From assembly GCF_040054535.1 (NCBI RefSeq), contig NC_090783.1, positions 3,957,501 to 4,021,500 on the forward strand: DNA of 64,000 nucleotides. Reading direction: 5' to 3'. The notes under the pieces were generated by a model, which was not told the origin of the DNA, ran no database searches, and saw nothing but the letters and a program-made list of their open reading frames with translations. This document shows positions 54,686 to 64,000 of the stretch, one piece after another (position 1 is the stretch's first letter; the number at the start of each line of letters is the position of its first letter). Position numbers and translations under genes: made by a program. This stretch comes from Antennarius striatus (Eukaryota > Chordata > Actinopteri > Lophiiformes > Antennariidae).

Positions 54686-57600
54686 CTAAGGAGAAGAGAA
54701 AAGACAGTGTGTTATTTAAAGAAGACAATCTGTAAAATATCATTCCTCCTGCCTCCAGACCATCTGACCTTCCATGATTCTTCCTGTTACTGTAGGAGGA
54801 CTGGTTCCTGCTGGATGAGTAGATTTGGATATCATCATCAGAACTGCTCTCTGCACATTCATCACGCTCCTCTTCCTCTTCTGTACCCATCTCTGACTGA
54901 TATACATATTCATTATCATCATTGAGTTGGCAGGGAGAGGAGCCCCATGTGGCCATTGTCCTAATAACACCAGAAAAACGATATAAAATAATGATTAGTT
55001 ATTAGATCTAATAATCTTCTGTTCTACTAATAAATTATTTGAAATAACTAATAGCTGACTTCAATCTTAGATTTGGTGAAATAAATGCATTTCTTTACCT
55101 TTCATCTGTACTGACAGGCAGTGAGGGTGGAGCAAGGCCTTCTGGGTCAGCAGCGTGCCGAGGAGAGTCACTGACGCCGCTACACCTCTGGTGTTCAGCC
55201 ATTAAGAACTCCAGGTGTTTCCTACGCTGCCGCAGTTCTTCCCGTAAAATCTGGTGGTGGCGCAAATCAGACCAAAGCTGCTGAAAAAACCCAAAACAGA
55301 GATGAACACAACATTTTACCTGCAGTGTTGCAAAACGACAGCACAGCTCCTGCTTCAGTTTGTGACCAGCGGTACCCTAGGGTCGCCATATTTGAAAGAT
55401 GGAGTTACCCCATTATCAGTGACTGAAGACGCAGCGACTTCTGGATCAGGGGTTTTTTGCACAGCCGAGTTCGTTTTAGGTCCAGATGAAGAGGATGTTA
55501 CCGGGGTAGAAACGACTGCAGTCGGAGCCTTTCTCAGCAAACCCGGCTGACTCGCTGAGCTTGACTGAGATGACTGTAAAAAGAGAAGGAAAAAAATTAT
55601 TGTGAGTTTTCCAGTTTATTTTATCTGCTTTTGAAAAATGTTTGGTAAGAGTTGATGTTTATATAAACTGGTGTATGTGTGCATGTGTGTGTAAAAAGAC
55701 CTGCATGTCAATGCTGGGCCACGCCTGCTGACTCTTCTTCTGACACTGTTCAAAGAGTTGTTTCAGTTCTTCCATCTGATAATGTAATATCTCTTGATAC
55801 ATCTTCTCTCTGTGTTTTGACACAATTCAAATTAATCCAGTCCAACATGGAGACAAAATGCCAATAAACAGTAGATGGAATGTTTTGGACAGCCTTCAGT
55901 ATTCTTTTACAGATTGTACCTGGTTTGGAAGGAGCTGCGATCTCTGGGATTCTGTTTAGATCCAGGTCTCAACAATCCAGGCCAGACAAGTCTGGCATTA
56001 TTTGGTTGTTGGTGTAAAGCTTCATCTTCATTAGTTGTTGTGTCATCTGTGTCAGTCTAGATACACACAGAAACACAGAGTGTACAGTGTTAAGATCAAT
56101 CCTGGGTCAGTTGTATGCTAAGCAATTGAAACATCTCAGAGAACTTTTGCTCCTCTTTACAGAGTTTTGCAGAAGATTCCATCGTCTGCCTCACCTGAAT
56201 CATGGCCGCCAGCTCTTGCAGCCGTTGGAGTTTCTTCATCCTGATCTGCTTGCGATCCTTTGGGACAAAGATTCCCTCCTTCCCCAGGCTGCTTCTTCGA
56301 CTGGACCCCGATACCTCACTGTCTGGAGCCACAGCCCGTGCCCGTTCATCATTATCCTGACCATCTTCATCCTCATCATCACCCTTCAACTCATTATAGG
56401 GAATGTCCCTATTGAAATGGCATCCTAAATGAGAGGGGAAAAAAAGGTTTGGTTACAGATTTAAGATTTTGTTCAATCTCAATGTTTAAACAAGTGCATT
56501 TCACCAAACTTGACAATAATGAGAATTCACCAATCGACAGTTTGACGGTGTGAATTTATCAATACAACCTGACTAAAGACAGAGTTCAAACATATACAAC
56601 TGACCATCAAATGGAAAGATAGCATATGGTTATGGATAGAAAGCGACTTATTAAACAATCTTTACACCACCTATCTACCTTTAAGGACAAAATACACACC
56701 AAATCCCAGAATACCTTCAGCTACAACACAGAGCTGAGTTGCGTGTGAGTGTTAATACCTATGGTTGAAGGCATGTTGATGCTGAAGAGGTTTGCAGCTG
56801 ACCGGTTGTTGATCTCACACTTGGTGTTGAGTCTGCCATCTCGGTTGTTGGTGGCACTCGTCCCGGCACCACGTCCATTGGTCAAAGTGTTCAAGTCCAC
56901 CCAGTTCCCACTGCGTGGCGTGTTTCTGATGTGGTAACATGGAGTGATTGTTTACATCACAACACCTAGTAGAATTTAACTTTATACTAAATACATGAGA
57001 CCACACTTTAAGCCCAACAACGATACACCCTGCCCTAATATTTGCATTAATTCAGTATAGTTTAAAGCTCTTTATGATGTCAGGCTGCAACCGAAGATGT
57101 ATTAATTTATTGAGAATTTAATCTTTTAAGAAATACAAATATATTAAAAGATATTAACAAAAATCCTAACTTGTTATTTATCAAAACACACCTGATGTTT
57201 GTAACAAGAGGTCGGTTCTCCTGCTCGGAGTCAAACACTGCCTCAAACATAGAACTGTCCTCTGTTTCGTCCTCTTCCTCCTCCTCCTCGTCATCATCTT
57301 CTTTCACATTCTCATTGACTGCGTCTACCATCATGTCAGAAGTCTGCTCGTAGTACTGAACCAACTCCCTCAACTCATTCAGACGCTTGTGGACCTCCTT
57401 CAGCTTCCTGTTGGAGTACAAAGAGAAACTGTGTGACTGAAATGCAAATGTATGTACCACGGTTAATATTTAAAGAGGTTACATGAGACGCAAGGATAAC
57501 GTCTTCACAATTCCTCTCTCCTATAGCGGGACATATAGAGACATCTACAGAAATGCACTCTTGTAAATGGTGGAAGTTGAGTGTCTCAACTGACGTTTGT

Positions 57601-60600
57601 CTACACAAAGACGCATTGTTGATTTTGTGGACCATCGCTCCACCATCCCTCTATGTCATGTCATAGCCTGGGGCTGACACCTGACCTGTTTGTCCAACTG
57701 TGTGTGTTTGTGTGTCGACCTGAGCTTGTCTGTGGAATTGGAGCTGTCCTGGTGTTGTGTGAGTGAAGGATGGAAGGACGAAGAAGCTGAAGCCCCATTG
57801 GAGGAAATAGCAGATGGACAATCTGAAGATCCTCCCATATTGAGACTGCACTGTGTTGACAAGCCACGACCTGAAAGGAACCACAAGCAACTCAACTAGA
57901 TCGTACGATGGGAAATGTGAGAAGACCATAGAAGATGTTTATTGTAAATAAGGGTACCTGTGTTGTTATTGAGTGTCTGGTCTCTGAGCATATGCAGCTC
58001 CTGCAGGATCTTATCCATGGTTTGTTTTTTATCTTGGAGCTCTTGAAGCTTTGTTAGTTTGGCGTTAGCAGCCGTCGCTCCTGTGTCCAAGCCAGAGTGG
58101 GGCCCAGAAGCAGAATGGAGGACAGGCCTGTGATGAGGTGGACCAGCAGACTGTGTAGCCCTAGGCCAGCAAACCTCTCTGGAGAGGGAAAGGCTTTCTG
58201 CCTGACGACGGTTGTCAGGCACTGTTTTGCTCTATAAGGTATAAATAACAGAAAATTTGAATTCATAAACATTTTAGCCACATTTTTTGTTTAAAAGTGT
58301 TTATTAAGTCTGTCAGAGAAGAGGTAGTCTAGTCACAAATATGTCAACATGGAAGATTATAGTCTCTCCATCAGACTGCTTCATATATGCTTTATATATA
58401 TACTGTGACGTAATTCTGTGACTGTCATGTAGAATTATTTAGAAAATGCTTTACATGAGTCAAAAGACTATGTCCTGTTCAATACAGGATGACATAATGA
58501 AGGAATTAAAAGTTGCTTATTCTACTTTACCCGAGAGTCATGCAGTTGATTGTGGAAACGCTGTATCAATTCATTCAACTCTTCGTTCAGTTCTGATGTG
58601 ATGCTGAGGCCTGAAACGCTGCCTGTGGTTTCTGTAACAACTAATGACAGAAAAGAATGTCAGAACAGTTGTACAAAGGAAAGTGTCGTTGTTAATCATT
58701 AAAAAGGACCTCAAGTGCCTGAAAGTACTGAAATATTCTTCCATGGGATCAGCCTCTCTAATTACATTGTAATTACTAAAAATGATTCATTTTCTACACC
58801 AAAAACAACCAGTCAGCACTTGATAGTGTGTGGACCTATAACTGATATGTCAGTGTGCATCTCACCATTGTCTTCAATCACAGCAAGTGCCTGTTCCGCA
58901 CTGTTCTGCATGGCCATCAGCGCTTCCTGCCGGCCCTGCAGGGCCCTGAGCTGCTCCTGCTGCTCCAGCATCTTCTTCAGGAGCTCGTGCTGCTTACGCA
59001 AGTTCTCTAGCTCCTCCCTCTGGTCAGCATGCATCGTCTCTGGCCTGTCTCCCTACAAAATAAAAGACAAACTTGAATTACTGTATGCTAAATAATGATA
59101 GCATCATTAAGGACAGAAAGTGGGACATGGTTGGAAAACGGAACACTCAAACATGCACACCATTGCATTTGAGGCATCTAAAGCACGGACCTCAGTGTTA
59201 AGGGAGGGGCCCTCTTGGAGTGAGCCTGAGACCCTCACAGGATGCAGGACCACGACACCATCATCATCATCTTCATTTTCCTGTGTCTGAAGAGACAGAC
59301 AGAGCAGAACAGTGACTTACTGTATAACCAACTTGATAGGAATACTATTACCGTATTTTCCGCACTATAAGGCGCACCTAAAAGCCTAAAATTTTCTCAT
59401 AAACGCGTAGTGCGCCTTATAATCCCGTGCGTTTTATATATGGATTAATATTCATTTTAATATTGGTTAAAAACTGGCATAAAGGTGAATGAAAGACCCT
59501 CAAAGCTGAACTTCCAGCCTTTTCTAAAATTTCAAGAGCACAGTCACTGCTAGACAAAGGTGTCTGATGTGCTGCAATTGATTTACAAATGTAGTTGATA
59601 GCTCTGGGCGAGCCGGCGGAGGGGCGCATTCAGGCTTGTGTATTCTGTCTGCAGCGACGTGCTGTGAGATTCACGGCGGTGAGACACCAACGTTAAAGTC
59701 AGTTCTAGGAGTAAAACAGCGCCATATTTGCCAGTAAATTAGCAGCCTGACATTAAAAACTAGTTTAAAAATTGTTTAGGAAACACAGCAGCAAATAGCT
59801 GCACCTCACCTCTGACTGGACTACCGATCGATCGAAACAATATTTAATTAATAAACAAAGACGAACGTCGAAGCTTAAGTATCTGCTTCAAACTTCAGAT
59901 CAGGAAATAATCCGCTCTGTTCGCACTGACTGCACTCATAATGAATTTAACCGGTTTTTAATGTCAGGTTTTTTAATATGCGTGTTGACTTCTTTCTAAG
60001 GCCCCGTCCATACGATGACAGATTTTTTCAAAAACGGAACTTTTTTAAAACGCATTGAAAACGATTCGCGTCCACAGGATGGTGTTTTTAAAATAATCTC
60101 CGTCCACACTCCATCCAACTCGAAGACGGCTATAAGCGTGCCAAACCATGTGGTAGCAGTATTGAGTCAAATTTTATCCAATAAGACTCCTCCGTGTTTT
60201 GTTGTCACAACACACGGGCCCATAAATATGACGTCACAGCGGTTTTCGTCGCAGGCAAGACGTCAGCGTTTTTAAAAAGTCGCGGATACACCGTCCACAC
60301 GACAACGCAGACCCAGCGTTTTTAAAAGGTTGCGTTTTCGTTCCAGATATCTGCGTTGTAGTGTGGACAGAAGGCGTAAACGCAACAAAAAAGTTGCGTT
60401 TTTAAAATATCCGTTATCGTGTGGACGGGGCCTAAGATGGCAAAGTGATCAAGTGATCAGGTTTCCTTGATGAGGCTCAGAATGGCTTATTGACATAACA
60501 ATAGGGGCCATTCAAAGGTAGTCAGGAAGTCATGAATGCAATCATGACTGTCTGAGCAGCGCGGCTCTATCTAGTGGACGGATTGCACAACTACAGCCGC

Positions 60601-60756
60601 TGCAGTTTATCAAATAAATTGTATTTATTTTCTATTGTGTGCGCCTTATTATCCGGTGCGCCTTATATGAAATAAATTATAAAACAAATTATTGAGGGTG
60701 CGCCTTATAGTGCGGAAAATACTGTACGTATTTCAAAGATCTTTAAGACAAAATTA

Positions 60757-60790
<34 letters not shown>

Positions 60791-63700
60791 CTTACTTCCA
60801 CAGCAACACAAGATACCACACCACTAAGTGTCCAGATTATAACATCACATAAAACACAAACTGACTGTTTAAAATAATAATAAAATGATAAATGTCCGTT
60901 TATAACACACTACCGAGAGGAAATCCGATTATGAATTAGATACCAAACAAGTTTTACATATGAAATTGTTGGCTTTCGTCTAAAATTATGAGTAAAGCAT
61001 TCTGAAAGAGATGGAGAAACAAACGTTAAACTGACCAGCATTTTCTGTAGGAACCGTAAGTAGGACTTCTCCTGCTCCTTGAGGTGGTCGATGAGCTCGG
61101 AGAGGCGCTCCACGTTTGCCGACACATCGTTCTTCTCCACCAGGTCATCCCGCATGGAGCTGGCCTTACTGATGTACTCCCGGATCTGTACCAGTTTGCT
61201 CACCACCTGAACATACAAAGACAGGATAGGAGAGTGGGTTTGTGGTGTGGGATTCCAAGAAGTAAATGAAAATGAAAAATGAAACTGAAGCAAGGAATGG
61301 TGGGCGAGCATCTGTAGCAACGACTCAGACTGGGCAAAATAAGGTCAGTAAAGGGGTTGGGCTTGAATACTCACTGGGCACCAGGGGTGGCATATTTAGA
61401 AATTGCCCTAAATACAGCCTAGTTTCAGCTACACCAGTTCTTTCTCACTTTCATCCTGTGCAGTGAGACACTGACAATGCCTATTGAACTAAACTAGAAA
61501 AAAGATTTATTTGGCTTCTTTTTGTTTGTAAGTGTTGAGGAGGAAGGAAAATGTTGACATGGAACTGTATTTTTATATTCCTTCAAAAAGGTGTCAAAAG
61601 CAGACAAGTTTACTGGCTGCACATTTAAATTCCTCCATTTATCCAACCATTTTCATACACTCACTAATGGGCAGTGGCTCAGTCCACTGGGTTTTGGGCT
61701 TGGGACAGGACTATTGTCGGTTTTTGTGGGCAAAAACATTTGGAACCCTTAAATTCCTCCAAATAACATCTTATCTTTCTCAGAAACATTGTTCATTAAA
61801 TCTGTGACATATTTCTGTGTCTCCTCTCCCTATAATTTGGGTGCTTTAGACAGGACAAATCAATTGTATGTTAATAAAAATGTTCCTGTTGTTTGACTTT
61901 GCTCATTGACCCAATTTCTACAAGATAATGTATTTCTTTCAACATTAGTGCCATGGTTCTAGATGTATCATGCTGTTTGTTAATCACCTTACTTCAAATT
62001 GGACCGTCTTGACAAAAACCAAATAGCTTGGTATGACATTTTGTGAAAACATCTCCAGAGGTGAGCATCTTCACCAGATACCATATCTAATGAATTGTCA
62101 AGAAACATGAAATTCAAGATAATCTGATATTTAAATTCTGAAAGAATTTCTATAAAGGTTTTCAAGGCGCATTTTTGGGACCCCAATGGGTTTACAGGAA
62201 TCTCCAGGCAAAAGCAGATTTTTTCCCCCATAATAATTCCAGATATATTTAAGTACCACAACAAACAAATGGAACAACTTTAGAGGTGGATTCCATATTT
62301 TTTCAATAACAATGTAATTCATAGGGTGTGGACAAACTCCAGATCAAAATACCACACTTTTAAATTGAAGCACTCTGACAACCACCACCCCCAGAATAAA
62401 CTGTGTGCTGGCCACTAATTTTGAATCATTCAGTACAGCAACAAAACATAAGACATTACCTGGCTGCTGTCCATTCTGGGCTCTCTCCTTGCATACTCTC
62501 TGTGCCTTACAGATCCTCTCTCAGTTTCACCACATACAAGCACTGGGGGATCATTAGTAGAAACCAAAGGGGCTGACATATCCCTTAGTCCTGGGCTCTG
62601 CTTCTTTGTTTCCTTGGTGACAGCTGGTGTCACTGGGGCAGAAGAGGATGGAATGACCAGCTCCTTGCTTTTATTAGTGTTTACATGCAGAGGTAGGAAG
62701 TTGTAGGGCTTTTTGTTTTCTCCTGGTAACTGTCGCTGGTTGTTGGCAGCTGTGACACGTCCCTGGGAGTCACTGCCAATGCTCCTCTGAATAGGAGATG
62801 AATACACAGCACAAGTCAGACATATTCTTTCAAAAACTAAAATACAGCAGCCTAAGTGTTCAGGTTTTATTTAAGATGCTTCCAATTAAAAGCTTTATAT
62901 CTCCACATAGGCTGCATCAATTGCAATTATCAAATAGTGGTAGATTAACGCCATACAAACACTGCTCTTGCTTTATTCATACAAAAGCCTTTTGTATGAC
63001 TCCAGCTTGGTCTATCACATTTTAGAAAAGTACATGTTTTCATGCATGCACAACAATTCTGGTACCATCTGTTCCGTGAAAAATCAATGACAAACATTTT
63101 TACCAAAAAAAGAAAAATATTCGACACGAAAACATTCAATACTAGTATATTTGTGATAAGACAATACAATAGCAACAACAAAAAATCATGTTCTGATATA
63201 GAACAGCAGCTTTATACCTCGTCCGTATCTGTGAAATTGATTCTCTGACGGAGTTTGTCCAGCTCTGCCTGGTCTGGAACAGACATCTGGGTACTGTACT
63301 TGACGTGGGGAAAGGAATGAGGAGTGCGTGCTCTCCTGCGCCCAGCGCCAGGTGTGGACTCTGGCGAAATGTCATTAGTCAAACGGCTTTCCACCTCAGC
63401 TGAGAGCTTCTTCTTATTCTTATCAGAGGATCGATTGGCTTTTTTCTGCTGTACTCCCCAGTCCTGATCAACAGCAAAAACATGGTCACTGTTAACTTGT
63501 ACACACTTCCTTTTATTAATTCTTAAGATATTGTAATCCATACATATGTTACAGATACATGTACACACCCACACAAACATAACATAAAACAAATCAGTAA
63601 GCCACCGTAGTGACAAAATGTCCAAAAAAAACAACCTCCAAAAATGTTTTTATCACATATTTTGAAACTGCTTCTTTTGCCCATCTAACATGCCAAATAA

Positions 63701-63940
63701 AGACTTTGTTTACTAAAACTTATGGAAAAAAGAAGGTAATCCTCTAAAAGAATGTATAATATTATGTCAGGAATCTACATGATTAAACTGTAATGAAGAG
63801 AACAGGCTATGTCAGTTTTTGACTCTACCAGAACGGGCCTTTACCATGTTGTTGAGTCTGTCCGTCAGACTGCCATTGGTTACGGTCCAATTGTGCAGAT
63901 CATCTGTGCCGTCTTCAAAAGGAGTGCCTCCAGTTGCCAT
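47801..63940 (-). CDS. pcm1: Pericentriolar material 1 protein (37 coding exons, about 2,086 aa)
   Basis: PCM1 is the large coiled-coil scaffold of centriolar satellites. It moves on microtubules with dynein and carries centrin, ninein, pericentrin, BBS4 and other cargo to the centrosome and cilium. The gene runs leftwards. The start MATGGTPFEDG (ATG at 63940-63938) and the end DTVGAQSE match human PCM1 (2,024 aa) at both termini, and homologous blocks follow in order in between: DRLNNMDWG, TNDISPES, RSIGSDSQGR, KASSMRDDLVEKN, VPDNRRQAESLSL, NELRELVQYYEQTSDMM, MATWGSS, RQENLRWASELS, SMPDPVDSTTITKT, SEVATLISQNESRPHFLIEL, NTVIHLDKALAR, DCGEDLVVEISEILFNELAFF and ETQALTNYGSGEDEN. Coiled-coil heptads are richest near residues 230-410, 700-950 and 1,050-1,180. 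Acidic runs and short polyglutamine tracts are present. The 37 joined exons give 6,261 nt with no frame break. The upstream 5' UTR exons and promoter lie past the window edge. Downstream, asah1 is convergent. Confidence 0.97.
52452..52508 (-). other. pcm1: Possible 57-nt cassette exon in pcm1
   Basis: Inside the intron between pcm1 exons 23 and 24, a segment is bounded by an acceptor (CTCACTCACAG before 52508) and a donor (CCAG|GTAAAC after 52452). It enters and leaves in phase 1, exactly as the flanking exons require, and has no stop codon, so it could add 19 residues without a frame change. I see no match to a human PCM1 segment. It may be chance. Confidence 0.3.
59652..59685. mobile_element. 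Fragment related to the 5.6-kb MITE end
   Basis: GACGTGCTGTGAGATTCACG followed by GCGGTGAGAC closely resembles GACGTGCGGTGAGGTTCACG and GCTGGTGAGGC at the left end of the element at 5612. The match covers about 30 bases with few differences. It lies inside the 59351-60724 element, so it is either an internal module of that element or another insertion. Confidence 0.5.
60000..60432. mobile_element. Harbinger-like MITE nested in the larger transposon
   Basis: This 433-bp element begins GGCCCCGTCCATACGATGAC and ends with the inverted counterpart (reverse complement GGCCCCGTCCACACGATAAC). It is flanked by TAA on both sides (59997-59999 and 60433-60435). A three-base TWA duplication with GGCCCCGTCCA-type ends fits the PIF/Harbinger superfamily. 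The interior repeats GCGTTTTTAAAA motifs next to both ends. No coding capacity is seen. Confidence 0.8.
60761..60786. repeat. (CA)n microsatellite in pcm1 intron 4
   Basis: About 13 CA units lie just outside the right end of the 59351-60724 transposon. Confidence 0.95.
61672..61745 (+). mobile_element. SINE head fragment in pcm1 intron 3
   Basis: GGCAGTGGCTCAGTCCACTG and the following GGGTTTTGGGCTTGGGAC match the head of the SINE at 10905 (CAGTCCACTGGGTCTTGGGC). The copy diverges after about 70 bases and lacks the tail. The orientation is antisense to pcm1. Confidence 0.6.
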
Positions 63941-64000
63941 GTCACCCACTTACAGCTTGCTGGAACCCACAACAGAACACAAACTTGTTAACACACAGGA

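Larger units (their letters stand above)
59351..60724. mobile_element. Non-autonomous DNA transposon (about 1.4 kb with insertion) in pcm1 intron 4
   Basis: Near-identical inverted ends of about 28 bases flank the element: the left starts CCGTATTTTCCGCACTATAA and the right, read in reverse, CAGTATTTTCCGCACTATAA, both continuing GGCGCACC. A TA dinucleotide sits on both sides (59349-59350, 60725-60726), as expected for a TA target duplication. No transposase frame is present. The interior includes a separate nested element at 60000-60432. I recall this GGCGCAC-type terminus as a widespread vertebrate repeat but cannot name the superfamily with certainty. Confidence 0.85.
54769..63940 (-). other. 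pcm1: pcm1 coding exons 1-17 (exon map, N-terminal half)
   Basis: In transcript order: 63845-63940, 63218-63463, 62460-62786, 61036-61206, 59191-59280, 58866-59052, 58531-58631, 57958-58231, 57720-57870, 57192-57407, 56759-56925, 56195-56424, 55920-56056, 55701-55809, 55409-55573, 55099-55280 and 54769-54960. All donors are GT and all acceptors AG. Exon 4 (171 nt) and exon 6 (187 nt) encode the conserved first coiled coils (VQIREYISKASSM; ENLRKQHELLKKMLEQQEQ). Exon 10 carries an acidic run. The end of exon 15 is less sure: AATGGG|GTAACT at 55409 was chosen, but a second in-frame donor AGG|GTACCG lies a little downstream. Exon 8 has three nearby AGs, and the one at 58232-58233 keeps the frame. 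Confidence 0.9.

Overview
This window is nuclear DNA from a vertebrate, almost certainly a ray-finned (teleost) fish. It has intron-split genes, long (CA)n, (GATA)n and (ATGG)n microsatellites, a tRNA-headed SINE with a tail motif typical of teleosts, and several short non-autonomous DNA transposons. The species cannot be named from the sequence alone. No prokaryotic-type operon, CRISPR array, rRNA or convincing tRNA gene was seen.

Layout. Positions 1 to about 36,150 hold no gene I can support: the open frames there are short, lack splice-consistent partners, or are translated microsatellites. This part contains microsatellites, a SINE, a MITE-like element, a possible LTR remnant, a striking perfect hairpin and otherwise unassigned single-copy-looking DNA. 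Three recognisable genes fill the right part. frg1 (plus strand, 36,272-42,234, 9 coding exons, 255 aa) and asah1 (plus strand, 43,610-46,657, 14 coding exons, 392 aa) lie in tandem. pcm1 (minus strand, 63,940-47,801, 37 coding exons, about 2,086 aa) is convergent with asah1. All exon joins were worked out by hand: every junction keeps phase, and the translations run without a break through the regions I recall from the human proteins. The pcm1 start codon is inside the window, but its promoter and 5' untranslated exons lie beyond the right edge.

The three genes do not form a pathway. FRG1 is a nuclear RNA-processing and actin-binding protein, ASAH1 is the lysosomal acid ceramidase, and PCM1 is the centriolar-satellite scaffold. 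In human, ASAH1 and PCM1 are convergent neighbours on 8p22 and FRG1 is on 4q35, so this window shows the three together. The points most worth following are about gene structure: an asah1 3' splice site made of a (TG)18 repeat in front of a catalytic exon, a GC-AG intron and a possible 57-nt frame-keeping cassette exon in pcm1, and a Harbinger-like MITE nested inside a larger DNA transposon in a pcm1 intron. I did not find a new biological system.
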